64,000 nucleotides of DNA from Pseudomonas sp. A-RE-19 (lineage in GTDB: Bacteria > Pseudomonadota > Gammaproteobacteria > Pseudomonadales > Pseudomonadaceae), in contig NZ_JAHBDQ010000009.1 in NCBI RefSeq assembly GCF_019956555.1, positions 1 to 64,000 on the forward strand. Direction: 5' to 3'. The position numbers and the translations under genes were made by a program. The notes beneath the pieces are model-generated. The model worked only from the letters and a program-made list of their open reading frames with translations, was not told the DNA's origin and ran no database searches. Every line of letters starts with the position of its first letter. Position 1 is the stretch's first letter. Below are positions 26,758 to 35,848 of the stretch, in pieces.

Positions 26758-27702
26758 ATGGACGACCTATCCCCCGTTCAGGTGGCGCGCCGCCTGTTCA
26801 TTAAGCAAACCGTGATCACCGCAGCCGGCATCAGCTTGGTCGGCGGTACGTTTGATCAGACTCTCGGAGCTACCGTGTCCACTTCATCCAAGCCATCGAG
26901 TGTGTGGGATTGCCATACCCATATCTACGGCCCTTGGGATCAATTCCCTCTCCCGGCCAATGCAGCCTATACGCCTGAACCAGCACCCTTCCCTGAGCTG
27001 CTGGCCATCCATGAGCGACTGGGTATCAACCACGGTGTGCTGGTGCAAGCAGCGCCTTATGGCACTGATCACTCCGCAATTCTGGCAGCAATCGCTAACA
27101 GTAAAGGACGCTACCGTGGCGTCGGAATTATCGATGAAGACACAACTGACGCCCAGTTGCAGATTCTCCACGACGGTGGCTTGCGCGGTATTCGTTTCAA
27201 CCTGATGGGGCATTTACCCGGTGCACGGGATCCACAAAAGCTACGGCGTTTGGCTGAGCGTGTGGCGCCCCTGGGTTGGCATGTCCTTGTCCATGGTGAA
27301 CTGCAAGACCTGCTGCCCTTCCTAAAGGCTTGGGAAGACCTCGCCACGCCTCTGGTGATCGACCATATGGCGCGGCCCGACCTCACCAAACCGATCGACA
27401 CCACCATGATGAACGAACTTCGATCTCAACTGGGTCGCTCCAATCGATGGATCAAGCTCTCTGGAATCGACCGCGCCATGCAAGGTGCCGCTGGGCCTTG
27501 GCCGCAGGCACTGGATCAAGTTCGAGGGCTGTTGGAGTGCGCGCCGGAGCGAGCAATCTGGGGATCGGATTGGCCTCACCCAAACATCAAAGGCCCCGTG
27601 CCGAGAGACAGCGATCTACTCGATTTCATTCTGCAAGTTTGCGACAGCCCTGCTTTGCAGAAGGCCGTACTGATCGACAATCCGGCTCGCCTTTACACCT
27701 GA
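26758..27702 (+). CDS. Exported LigI-like amidohydrolase (2-pyrone-4,6-dicarboxylate lactonase family)
   Basis: This 314-residue metal-dependent hydrolase hydrolyses lactones or related dicarboxylates. The N-terminus has a twin-arginine-like signal: RRLFIKQ followed by a hydrophobic stretch TVITAAGISLVGG. The amidohydrolase-2 core shows WDCHTHIYGPWDQFP, GIRFNLMGH, HVLVHGELQ, LVIDHMARPD and WGSDWPHP, the same order as LigI. LigI itself is normally cytosolic, so a Tat-type leader is unusual and suggests periplasmic action. It lies 63 bases after the SDR gene. Confidence 0.85.
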   Translation: MDDLSPVQVARRLFIKQTVITAAGISLVGGTFDQTLGATVSTSSKPSSVWDCHTHIYGPWDQFPLPANAAYTPEPAPFPELLAIHERLGINHGVLVQAAPYGTDHSAILAAIANSKGRYRGVGIIDEDTTDAQLQILHDGGLRGIRFNLMGHLPGARDPQKLRRLAERVAPLGWHVLVHGELQDLLPFLKAWEDLATPLVIDHMARPDLTKPIDTTMMNELRSQLGRSNRWIKLSGIDRAMQGAAGPWPQALDQVRGLLECAPERAIWGSDWPHPNIKGPVPRDSDLLDFILQVCDSPALQKAVLIDNPARLYT

Positions 27703-27726
27703 ACTTCAGTCACCGCAGGAGATGAA

Positions 27727-28665
27727 ATGATGGACGAGATTTCATGGCGTCCCAGCACCCGCGTGCCCGATCCCGCTGTACGGGAATTAGATCCGCGTTT
27801 CGCGCACTATCGACTTGCTCACGCGAAGGTGGAGCGTCTGGGAGGCGGCCTTCGATGGGCTGAAGGCCCGGTATGGTTTGCGGACGGTCGGTTTCTACTA
27901 TTCACAGACTTGCCGAACGATCGAATCATGCGCTGGGACGAAGCCACGGGTGTCATAGGCGTGTTCAGGCAGCCCGCTACGCAAGCTAACGGGATGACCC
28001 GCGATCGCCAGGGCCGGTTACTTATATGTGAGCACGGTGGGCGTCGCGTCACCCGTACTGAATACGATGGCAGTATCACCGTGCTGGCCGATAGCTTCGA
28101 CGGCCAACCGTTGAACTCACCCAATGACATCGTGGTGAAGTCGGACGACAGCATCTGGTTTACCGATCCGCCATTCGGACTGATCAGTGACTACATGGGA
28201 CGCCAGGGAGCCCCTTCGCTTCCGGCAAACCTTTACCGCCTGGATAAGAGCGGATCACTCCACTGCGTAGCGGAAGATCTTGAGGGCCCGAACGGCCTGG
28301 CGTTCTCTCCCGACGAACGAACCCTTTACCTGGTCGAGTCCAGGGCGCGTCCTCGCAGAATCGTTTCCTACAGCGTCGACGAAGAAGGTCAGGTCAGCAA
28401 TCGTCGTGAACTGATCGATGCGGGGACCGGGCTACCTGATGGTCTGCGTATTGATGTCGACGGCAACCTCTGGTGTGGCTGGGGGGCGTCGGAACCCGGC
28501 CTCGATGGAGTACGCATCTTCGCGCCTGACGGTACGCCTATCGGTCACATCGACCTACCGGAACGTTGCGCCAATTTGTGCTTCGCAGGGCCACGCGGAA
28601 ATCGCCTGCTGATGACTTCAACAACTTCTCTGTATTCCCTGTTCGTCAACACTCGCGGCGCCTGA
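27727..28665 (+). CDS. SMP-30/gluconolactonase-family lactonase
   Basis: This 312-residue six-bladed beta-propeller is probably a lactonase. Visible marks are GGGLRWAEGPVWFADGRFLLFTD (metal-binding Glu in AEGP), NGMTRDRQGRLLICEHGGRRVTR, PNDIVVKSDDSIWFTDPPFG (Asn and Asp ligands), GPNGLAFSPDERTLY and LPDGLRIDVDGNLW. There is no signal peptide. AGGAG stands just before ATG 27727; ATG 27730 is equally possible. It is close behind the LigI-like gene in the same direction, which reinforces the lactone theme. Confidence 0.9.
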   Translation: MMDEISWRPSTRVPDPAVRELDPRFAHYRLAHAKVERLGGGLRWAEGPVWFADGRFLLFTDLPNDRIMRWDEATGVIGVFRQPATQANGMTRDRQGRLLICEHGGRRVTRTEYDGSITVLADSFDGQPLNSPNDIVVKSDDSIWFTDPPFGLISDYMGRQGAPSLPANLYRLDKSGSLHCVAEDLEGPNGLAFSPDERTLYLVESRARPRRIVSYSVDEEGQVSNRRELIDAGTGLPDGLRIDVDGNLWCGWGASEPGLDGVRIFAPDGTPIGHIDLPERCANLCFAGPRGNRLLMTSTTSLYSLFVNTRGA

Positions 28666-28694
28666 AAACGGCGTCACTCTCTGAAGGTAGTCCT

Positions 28695-29486
28695 ATGAAA
28701 AAAATAAAAAACACCCCGCTGTTGCTCTCAACAGGTCTCGCCAGCTTGCTCACATTTACTCAGATGGCTGGAGCCACCGAGTTGAAAATTATTGCCAGCG
28801 GCGCCCTCAAGGGAGCCATGGCACATATTCAACCCGTATACGAAAAAGCCAGTGGCAACACCCTGACTATCAGTTGGGGGCCTTCAATGGGCGAATCACT
28901 CGAATCGATTCCTCAACGTATCAAGCACAAAGAGCCAATGGACTTGGCCATCATGGCTGATGAGACACTTGATCTGTTGTCACCTTCTGGCGCTTTTGAC
29001 CTTGCTACACGTCGTGAAATCGCTGACTCACGCATCGGGGTGGGTGTACCTCATGGAAGACCACATCCGGATGTTTCCAGTGTGTCGTCGCTTAAATCAG
29101 CGCTTCTGAGCGCTGACAAAATCGCTTATTCCCAAGGGGCTAGCGGCGTATTCATTCGCACCGAGTTGTTCCAGCGTCTGGGCATCACCGATCAGGTCAA
29201 GGGAAAGACTGTGGAGATCCAAGGCAAGGAGCTAGTGGGTACGGCTCTGGCACGCGGAGATGCGGACATTGGCATGCAGCAGGTTAGCGAATTGAAAGTC
29301 ACGCCTGGCGTTGACTACCTGGGGCCGCTTCCCGATGAAGTTCAAAAGGTCAGTCGCTTCAGTGCAGCTGTTGCACAACAAACCAATAACACCACAGCGG
29401 CGAGTGAGTTCATCGCTTTCCTCATCAATCCTGCTACCCGTCAACTGTTAGTAGAAAGCGGTCTTGAGCCTGCGAAATCCCACTAA
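28695..29486 (+). CDS. Exported ModA-like substrate-binding protein
   Basis: This 263-residue protein has a signal peptide (MKKIKNTPLLLSTGLASLLT, with a likely cut after GATE) and the type 2 periplasmic-binding fold of molybdate-type proteins (LKIIASGALKGAMAHIQPVYEKAS and GTALARGDADIGMQQVSEL). ATG 28695 has GAAGGTAG upstream; the frame is open further left inside the lactonase gene. No ABC permease is present, so it is unlikely to serve molybdate uptake here. It may bind the cluster's acidic substrate. It lies between the lactonase and an exported alpha/beta-hydrolase-fold gene. Confidence 0.85.
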   Translation: MKKIKNTPLLLSTGLASLLTFTQMAGATELKIIASGALKGAMAHIQPVYEKASGNTLTISWGPSMGESLESIPQRIKHKEPMDLAIMADETLDLLSPSGAFDLATRREIADSRIGVGVPHGRPHPDVSSVSSLKSALLSADKIAYSQGASGVFIRTELFQRLGITDQVKGKTVEIQGKELVGTALARGDADIGMQQVSELKVTPGVDYLGPLPDEVQKVSRFSAAVAQQTNNTTAASEFIAFLINPATRQLLVESGLEPAKSH

Positions 29487-29502
29487 GTCCAGGAGAACAA
29501 CA

Positions 29503-30384
29503 ATGAAAACCATCTCGCGCTTTTTATTCGGAGCAACGCTAAGTCTGGCTGCCGCAATTGCAATGGCCAGCACGCCCGCCCTCAAGCAGGAGGTGGTGCG
29601 CTATGACAACGTGCAAATTGAGGTCAACTCCCAAGGTGAGGGGCCTGTCATCGTGATGCTGCCATCGCTGGGTCGCTCCGGTCGCGATTACGATCAGGTT
29701 GCCAATTACCTCCAGGCTGACGGGTTCCGGGTTGTAAGACCAGAACCGCGAGGCATTGGTCAAAGCAAAGGGCCTATGGATAACCTTTCCGTACACGATT
29801 TTGCTCGGGACGTTGCGGCTGTAGTCGATCATGAAAACAAAGGCCCGATAGTCGTTGTCGGCCATGCTTGGGGCAACTTTGCGGCGCGCATGCTGGCCGC
29901 TGATCGCCCCGACCTGGTTCGCGGAGTGGTGATGGCTGCTGCATCAGCGGGGAAAGTGCCACCGGGTTCAACTGAAAAGCCAATCAATGCTGAGATGCGC
30001 CAAGCAATTGATGGTGCCGGCGATATGTCCCTCTCTGAAGAACAGCGGCTTATCTATCTGCGCAAGGCATTTTTCGCCCCCGGCAACGACCCGACTGTGT
30101 GGCTCGGCGGTTGGCACGATGAAACTCACAACGCAGAATCTCATGCTCGAAATACCACTCCCGTAGATGACTATTTCGCTGCAGGCACAGCACCGATACT
30201 CGATCTACAAGGTGAGTCAGATACCGTCGCACCACGGCGATTCTCTGGAGTGCTCAAAAGCATGCTCGGTGATCGCGTTCAGATCGTTGTTCTCAAGAAC
30301 GCAGGTCATGCCATGGCGCCGGAACAACCCAAAGCCATGGCAGATGCGATTTCTGTTTTTGCCAAGGCTCAGTACGCCAAGTAA
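29503..30384 (+). CDS. Exported alpha/beta-hydrolase-fold protein with Ala at the nucleophile position
   Basis: This 293-residue protein starts at ATG 29503 (AGGAG 8 bases upstream) with a signal peptide (FLFGATLSLAAAIAMAST). The fold is clear: GPVIVMLPSLGRSGRDYDQVANYL, VVRPEPRGIGQS, and the nucleophile elbow VVVGHAWGNFAARML. The elbow should read GxSxG, but the codon is GCT, so the residue is Ala. The acid (QGESD) and base (AGHAMAPEQP) candidates remain. A normal serine-hydrolase mechanism is therefore unlikely. A paralogue with the same change lies at 32077-32955. A terminator follows. The function is unknown. Confidence 0.88.
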   Translation: MKTISRFLFGATLSLAAAIAMASTPALKQEVVRYDNVQIEVNSQGEGPVIVMLPSLGRSGRDYDQVANYLQADGFRVVRPEPRGIGQSKGPMDNLSVHDFARDVAAVVDHENKGPIVVVGHAWGNFAARMLAADRPDLVRGVVMAAASAGKVPPGSTEKPINAEMRQAIDGAGDMSLSEEQRLIYLRKAFFAPGNDPTVWLGGWHDETHNAESHARNTTPVDDYFAAGTAPILDLQGESDTVAPRRFSGVLKSMLGDRVQIVVLKNAGHAMAPEQPKAMADAISVFAKAQYAK

Positions 30385-30405
30385 AACTGGCTACTTGAGA
30401 AATGA

Positions 30406-30434
30406 AACAGGCGCCAGTTAGGCGCCTGTTTTTT
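30406..30434 (+). terminator. Terminator of the lactone-type operon
   Basis: AACAGGCGCC (30406-30415), loop AGTTA and GGCGCCTGTT (30421-30430) run into six T. It lies 22 bases after the hydrolase-fold gene and separates it from the convergent MFS gene. Confidence 0.92.
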
Positions 30435-30521
30435 GTTTGCCCGTCAGCTCATTTATCGTGAAAAGCTTTTCGGCGAGTCATGTGAGCAGAGAGTTCCTGA
30501 TCCACAGACGACGGCTTGTTG

Positions 30522-31817
30522 TTACCTTTCCTTAACAACCAATTTCAGGATGATCGTCAATACAGTGGCCAGGCAAAGCATTGCTGCCATAGCGATCAAT
30601 CCAGCGTTGAAAGAGTTGGTCAGATCTTTCAGCCAACCCACCGCGAGTGGGCCAACCAAACCACCGAGACTGCCAACGGCGTTGATGAATGCAATGCCTC
30701 CTGCCGCTGCCTGTTTGCTTAGAAAAGTCGCAGGGATGCTATAGAAGCAAGTGCGCACGGAACTCAATCCAATCAACGCAACCGTCAGGCCAATCAATGC
30801 TGGTAGGAGATCACTGTAGACGACCGAGAAAATGAAACCCGCTGCGCCTGTTCCACAGGTGATTGCCAAGTGGAGAATATAGCGCCGCTTCCGAGCCAAA
30901 ATCCTGGCCCACAAGAGCATGGCAACGCTGGCAATCAAGTATGGAATGGCTGAAATCCAGCCGATTTGGATAGTGCTCAGATTATGGCTTTTGAGGATTT
31001 GGGGTAACCAGACACCGATGCCCAAAATGCCAATGATGTAACAGAAGAGGATTGCCGCTAACAGCCAAACCCGCTTATCCGCGATGGACTGACGGAAGCT
31101 GTGCGAGCCCTTTGCTTCATGCTCGGCATCCAATGCCGCTTGAAGTGCCTGGCGCTCCTCAATGGTTAACCAGCGAGCGTTGGCCGGTCTATCAGCCAGA
31201 AGCTTGAGGCAGAGAAGTCCAATGAAACATGCCGGCAAGCCCTGAAGAACCAGCAACCACTGCCAACCGGCAAAGCCGCCAAGCCCATCTAATGCCAGCA
31301 TAGCGGCCGACAACGGCCCACCAATTACTGACGAAATCGGAATGGCAAACAGGAACCACGCCATAACCTTCGTGCGGTACTGAATGGGGAACCAAAGTGA
31401 AAGAAAAAAGATAACGCCGGGGAAGAATCCCGCCTCGGCGATACCTGCTAGCAACCGAATCGCTGCGTAGCTGGTGGGGCCTTGAGCAAACGCAGTACCT
31501 GCAGCAAACAGGCCCCATGTAATCATGATTCTTGCCAACCATCGGCGAGCGCCATAGCGATAAAGCGCAAGATTGCTAGGAACTTCAAACAGGCAGTAGC
31601 CAATATAAAAAATACCCGCAGCAAATCCGAACTGTGAGGCTGTCAGGCCTAAATCGTCGTTCATCGTCAATGCAGCAAAGCCGACATTAGTTCGATCCAG
31701 ATAGTTGAAAAAATAAGCGATTGCCAAGAGTGGAATTAACCGAATCGCCGCCTTACGACAGGCTCGAGCCTCAACTGATTCTCGTAGCGGTACTTCTAAA
31801 GTCGATATCGTTGACAT
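30522..31817 (-). CDS. MFS transporter of the ACS family (tartrate/phthalate-type)
   Basis: This 431-residue 12-helix carrier probably imports an organic acid used by the cluster. ATG 31817 is preferred over the adjacent GTG 31820; GGGAACG lies upstream. Family marks are FNYLDRTNVGFAALTMNDDLGL, FEVPSNLALYRYGARRWLARIMITWG and GIAEAGFFPGVIFFLSLWFP, typical of TtuB-like and phthalate/tartrate transporters. It is convergent with the hydrolase-fold gene at 29503 and divergent from the second one at 32077. Confidence 0.88.
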   Translation of the reverse strand: MSTISTLEVPLRESVEARACRKAAIRLIPLLAIAYFFNYLDRTNVGFAALTMNDDLGLTASQFGFAAGIFYIGYCLFEVPSNLALYRYGARRWLARIMITWGLFAAGTAFAQGPTSYAAIRLLAGIAEAGFFPGVIFFLSLWFPIQYRTKVMAWFLFAIPISSVIGGPLSAAMLALDGLGGFAGWQWLLVLQGLPACFIGLLCLKLLADRPANARWLTIEERQALQAALDAEHEAKGSHSFRQSIADKRVWLLAAILFCYIIGILGIGVWLPQILKSHNLSTIQIGWISAIPYLIASVAMLLWARILARKRRYILHLAITCGTGAAGFIFSVVYSDLLPALIGLTVALIGLSSVRTCFYSIPATFLSKQAAAGGIAFINAVGSLGGLVGPLAVGWLKDLTNSFNAGLIAMAAMLCLATVLTIILKLVVKER

Positions 31818-32076
31818 CACGTTCCCATTATTTTTGTGGTCAGAGACGCCTCAGCATATGGGAGTAATTTCTTGGAGCGCCAACACCTTTAAACCATAGG
31901 AATCCATAGCCCTGAAGCATGGCTTCGGCAAGTAAGCACCTGACATTCAACAGCCCATACCCAATAAACATAACAAGCCATTACGAGAAGGTATTTGATA
32001 TTTACATGCGTACGAATAGTCTCGTAAAGGCGTCCCCGCCACGTTTCGTTGCTTAACAAAAATAAAAGGTCGTCCT

Positions 32077-32955
32077 ATGCGCTCCAGAAAATTCTTAGCG
32101 TCATTCATACTTGTCGGTTTTTTCGCCAATAATGCTTCGGCAAACTCTTGGGATTCTGTTCATACAATTACTGCGGAGAAAGGTGAAGTACATATCGAGG
32201 CGTTAGACCAAGGCAAAGGGAAAGCGATCGTCATCCTGCCTTCTAAAGGACGCGGCGCTCACGATTATGACGAGGTGGCACGTTACCTGGCCGACGATGG
32301 ATATCGTGTTATACGTCCGGAACCTCGTGGTGTGAACGGCAGTAAAGCGCCGATGGATACACCGACGTTGCATGATTTTGCTGCAGACGTTGCCTTGGTC
32401 ATGGATCAGGCAAAAACAGGGCCCGCCGTCGTGGTTGGGCACGCTTGGGGGAGCCAACCTGCTCGCGTTCTGGCGGTCGACCGCCCAGATCTGGTCAAAG
32501 GAGTTGTTCTTGCCGCAGCTTCGATCGGCAAACTTCCGCCTGGATCATCGGAAAAACCCTATGGCCGTATGCTCGAAGCCATCAAGGGAGCGGGCAATTA
32601 TGCGTTGCCAGAAACCAAGCGAATCGAATACCTGAAACAGGCCTTCTTTGCGCCTGGAAATGATCCTCGCGCCTGGCTTACCGGATGGTATGACAAGACC
32701 CATCAAGCCCAAGACCACGCTCGGGACACTACTCCCATCGACAGCTACTGGTCTGCAGGTGCGGTTGTGCCCATTCTGGATCTACAGGCGGAAAAGGATG
32801 CGGTCGTAATCCCAAACATCTTGAAGTCGATGCTTGGAGACAGGGTTGAACACAAAACTATCGCGGGTGCAGGACACGCCATGGCCCCGGAACGCCCCCG
32901 TGAAATGGCAAACGCCATCGCTCTGTTTGCAAAAAAAGTTTACGAGGCACCCTGA
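32077..32955 (+). CDS. Second exported alpha/beta-hydrolase-fold protein with Ala at the nucleophile position
   Basis: This 292-residue paralogue of the 29503 gene has a signal peptide (FLASFILVGFFANNASANS). The start ATG 32077 follows AAAAGG. It keeps IVILPSKGRGAHDYDEVARYL, VIRPEPRGVNGS and the elbow VVVGHAWGSQPARVLA, again with GCT (Ala) in place of the catalytic Ser codon. The acid (QAEKD) and His (AGHAMAPERP) are retained. That two diverged copies keep the same substitution argues that it is selected and not a random loss. It is divergently placed from the MFS gene and has no obvious terminator. Confidence 0.88.
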   Translation: MRSRKFLASFILVGFFANNASANSWDSVHTITAEKGEVHIEALDQGKGKAIVILPSKGRGAHDYDEVARYLADDGYRVIRPEPRGVNGSKAPMDTPTLHDFAADVALVMDQAKTGPAVVVGHAWGSQPARVLAVDRPDLVKGVVLAAASIGKLPPGSSEKPYGRMLEAIKGAGNYALPETKRIEYLKQAFFAPGNDPRAWLTGWYDKTHQAQDHARDTTPIDSYWSAGAVVPILDLQAEKDAVVIPNILKSMLGDRVEHKTIAGAGHAMAPERPREMANAIALFAKKVYEAP

Positions 32956-33041
32956 ACTCTAAATAACTCAGGGGCTGTCGTTACAGTAAAGCGCTTGTAC
33001 TCAAACCGCGCACCATTGGGTGTACTTCGCCTCCTCTGGTC

Positions 33042-33230
33042 ATCCGCTACTTTCTAGCCGTCGCTCAAGAGCAGAACTCACCCGTGCTACTCAGCAAATC
33101 GGCATCGGACAACCGCCATTGAGCCTGCAGATCCGCGACCTGGAGCGTGAGATGGGCACCCGGTTATTTCACCGAATTGCGCAAGGCGCAGAATTGACTG
33201 CGGCTGGGCCGGTTCTCGTGGCAATAAATG
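33042..33230 (+). pseudogene. Remnant of a LysR-family regulator gene (frameshifted, truncated)
   Basis: The frame starting at 33042 reads IRYFLAVAQEQN, the first helix of a LysR DNA-binding domain. It then needs a +1 change near 33078 (AACTCACC where AACTTCACC is expected) to continue as TRATQQIGIGQPPLSLQIRD and LEREMGTRLFHRIAQGAELTAAG. No start codon fits the N-terminal part, and similarity stops after ELTAAG. This is a decayed fragment of about 60 codons, not a working gene. Confidence 0.82.
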
Positions 33231-33241
33231 CAGCTAACGCC

Positions 33242-33283
33242 AAAAAAAATGCATTGGGCGGGTGACCAGACCTTCCCAATGCA
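33242..33283 (-). terminator. Terminator of the aldehyde dehydrogenase operon
   Basis: On the minus strand TGCATTGGG (33283-33275) pairs with CCCAATGCA (33258-33250) and eight T follow. It lies about 30 bases past the dehydrogenase stop at 33315. Confidence 0.85.
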
Positions 33284-33314
33284 AAACGACCTGATTAGAG
33301 GTTCCTCGAATCGA

Positions 33315-34727
33315 TTAACCCAGCGTGTTCAGGCACACCACCTTGGGTTGGGTCATTTCCTCATAGGCGAAGCGCACCCCTTCCCGGCCCAGGCTGCCGT
33401 ACTTGGAGCCGCCAAACGGCATCGCATCGAAGCGGTAGTCGGAGGAGTCGTTGATCATCACTCCCCCGGCTTCGATTCTTCGTGCGGCGCTCATGGCCGT
33501 GGCCAGATCATTGGTGAAGATCCCCGCATGCAGGCTGTATTCGGGCTCGTTGGCCAATGCGATGGCCTCATCGAAGGTTTCGAAAGGCTGCAAAACCACC
33601 ACCGGCGCGAAGACTTCGGTGCGCCACAGCCGACTGCAATGATCGACGTTTTCCAATACCGTAGCGGCGTAGCACGAACCTTGGCGCCGATGGCCGCAGA
33701 GCAATGTGGCGCCCTCTTGCAACGCGTCGTTCACCACTTGCTCGGCATTCTGCGCGGCTTGCGGGGTAATCATCGGGCCGATATCGGTGTCGGCACGCAT
33801 AGGGTCGCCGTTCACAAGCGCCTTGGCCTGGCTGACGAAACGCTCACGGAACGCTTCATAAATCGGTGCCTGAATCAGCAGGCGCTGAGTACCTATGCAA
33901 TTCTGCCCCGCCGCCCAAAAGGCTCCCGACAGGCAACTCTCGACGGCAGACTCAAGGTCGCAGTCGCCCATGACGATCACCGGCGCATTGCCGCCCAAGT
34001 CCATGGCGAGTTTCTTCAGGCCGGCGGTGCGTGCGATCTGCTCCCCGGTGACGAAGCCGCCCGTGAAGGAAATCATCCGCACCTCACGGCAGGCGACTAA
34101 GGCCTTGCCCAGTTCCGCCCCCCCGGTGGCGACCGTGACGACCGATTCGGGCAACCCTGCCATGACCAGATACGACACCAATTTGATGGCCGACAACGGC
34201 GCCAGCTCAGACGGTTTGAGAATCACCGCGTTGCCGCCGGCAATGGCGGGACCGAGCTTGTGCGCCACCAGATTCAGCGGATCGTTGTACGGAGTAATCG
34301 CGACGATCAGCCCCAGGGGTTCGCGGGAAAACCAGCCCTGGCGTGACTCAGAGCCCTCATAGGCGTCGAAAGGCACCACTTCCCCGGCATTACGCCTGGC
34401 CTCTTCGGCAGAAAGCTTGAGGGTGTTGACGCAGCGTTTGACTTCTTTTTCTGCCTGTTTGAGGGTCTTGCCGGCTTCGTCGACGATCAGCCGGGCAAAC
34501 GCTTGGGCATCACGCTCGATGCTCAATGCAGCCTGCTCGAGAATGCGTGCCCGACGATGACGCGGTAACCCGGCACACACCCGCGCACCGCTGCGCCCGG
34601 TCTCCATCAGCTGCGGCACTTGCGACGCACAGACATCCGCGACGGTCCCGATGACGGTGCCGTCAAAGGGGTTAAAGACTTCGATTTGCGGCTCCACAAC
34701 AGCCAGGGACAGACGTGACAGGTTCAC
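33315..34727 (-). CDS. NAD(P)-dependent aldehyde dehydrogenase, possibly for aspartate semialdehyde
   Basis: This 470-residue enzyme oxidises an aldehyde to an acid. The start is GTG 34727 ([13 protein letters not shown]) with AGGAG 7 bases upstream, 10 bases after the homoserine dehydrogenase stop. It has [44 protein letters not shown] and the catalytic Cys in [11 protein letters not shown]. The usual general-base Glu (ELGG) reads MDLGGNAP, so Asp replaces Glu. Coupling with homoserine dehydrogenase suggests that it converts aspartate 4-semialdehyde to aspartate; this is inference. Confidence 0.9.
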   Translation of the reverse strand: MNLSRLSLAVVEPQIEVFNPFDGTVIGTVADVCASQVPQLMETGRSGARVCAGLPRHRRARILEQAALSIERDAQAFARLIVDEAGKTLKQAEKEVKRCVNTLKLSAEEARRNAGEVVPFDAYEGSESRQGWFSREPLGLIVAITPYNDPLNLVAHKLGPAIAGGNAVILKPSELAPLSAIKLVSYLVMAGLPESVVTVATGGAELGKALVACREVRMISFTGGFVTGEQIARTAGLKKLAMDLGGNAPVIVMGDCDLESAVESCLSGAFWAAGQNCIGTQRLLIQAPIYEAFRERFVSQAKALVNGDPMRADTDIGPMITPQAAQNAEQVVNDALQEGATLLCGHRRQGSCYAATVLENVDHCSRLWRTEVFAPVVVLQPFETFDEAIALANEPEYSLHAGIFTNDLATAMSAARRIEAGGVMINDSSDYRFDAMPFGGSKYGSLGREGVRFAYEEMTQPKVVCLNTLG

Positions 34728-34737
34728 AGGCTTTCTC

Positions 34738-35781
34738 CTAGTTGCGCGCAACAGACTGGTGGATGCTGATGATGTCCGACAGCAGCGCAAACGCTGTTTC
34801 CATGCGCCCTGCCCCCGGCCCCGAAACCGTCACCGCGCCGAGCAGATGGGTGGTAAACGACACGGCATTGGTGGCACCGGAAACACTGGCCAGCGGATGA
34901 TCGCTGTTCAACAAGCGCGGTTCGACACTGGCACTGATCGAACCATCGGTATGACGCATGGCTGCGCCGATCAGCTTCCAGCGAGCCCCGTCCTGCCGGG
35001 CTTTTTCAATGTCGCCAAGGTCGAGTGAGGAAATACCGCTGCACCTGACATCGCTGACGTTCAGCTTGGCGTCCAGCAGTTCATTGGCCAGGATCACCAC
35101 CTTGAGGCGCACGTCATGCCCCTCGATATCCGCCGTCGGATCGGCTTCGGCATACCCAAGGTCCTGTGCTTTGCTGACCGCTTCGGCGAACCCCAGGCCG
35201 CCTTCCATGCAGGTGAGAACGAAGTTGGACGTGCCGTTGAGAATCCCCTCGAAACCGACGATCGAGCTGCCTGCCAACGACTGCTTGGCCAGGCGAATAA
35301 CCGGCGTGCCACTCATCACCGAACCTTCGTATTCAAAGGCGACGTTATTGCGTCGGGCCAGTTCTTTCAGCTCGGCGCCGTGCAAGGCAATGGGTCCCTT
35401 GTTAGTGGTGACTACATGTTTGCCGCGTTCCAGCGCCCAACGGCAGAACGAGGTGGCCGGCTCGCCGTCTACCGGATTGGTGAAGGTGGCTTCGACAATG
35501 ATGTCTGCACCGCAGTCCTTGATCACCGCTTCGTTGAGGGCATCTGCTTCGCCACCCGGAAGCTGCGCCAATGCACCTTTGACTGCCGGCAGCTTGGCCA
35601 GCAACGCGGCGTCCAGCCCTTCGCGGCCAATCACCGAACCGAGAAACAGGTCGGTCACGCCAACGATTTTCAGAGTGAAACCCAGTTCGGTTTTCCAGTT
35701 TTCGTTACGTTCGGCAATCAGCTGAGCCAATGCCCGGTTCACACCGCCGAAGCCGACAAGCGCCAGTTTGTATTCAGTCAT
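34738..35781 (-). CDS. Homoserine dehydrogenase without an ACT domain
   Basis: This 347-residue NAD(P)-dependent enzyme interconverts homoserine and aspartate semialdehyde. Marks are [73 protein letters not shown] and [21 protein letters not shown]. The biosynthetic enzyme of pseudomonads normally carries a C-terminal ACT domain for threonine feedback; this one ends right after the catalytic domain. It should therefore escape feedback and suits catabolism. It is first in a two-gene operon with the aldehyde dehydrogenase, and an Lrp-like palindrome lies 68-90 bases upstream. Confidence 0.93.
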   Translation of the reverse strand: MTEYKLALVGFGGVNRALAQLIAERNENWKTELGFTLKIVGVTDLFLGSVIGREGLDAALLAKLPAVKGALAQLPGGEADALNEAVIKDCGADIIVEATFTNPVDGEPATSFCRWALERGKHVVTTNKGPIALHGAELKELARRNNVAFEYEGSVMSGTPVIRLAKQSLAGSSIVGFEGILNGTSNFVLTCMEGGLGFAEAVSKAQDLGYAEADPTADIEGHDVRLKVVILANELLDAKLNVSDVRCSGISSLDLGDIEKARQDGARWKLIGAAMRHTDGSISASVEPRLLNSDHPLASVSGATNAVSFTTHLLGAVTVSGPGAGRMETAFALLSDIISIHQSVARN

Positions 35782-35848
35782 TTTTTTGTGCCCTTGATCC
35801 GGGTGATGGGTTGTTGGGCTCTAGGTTAGGGGCGCGGCCAGGGCAGTG

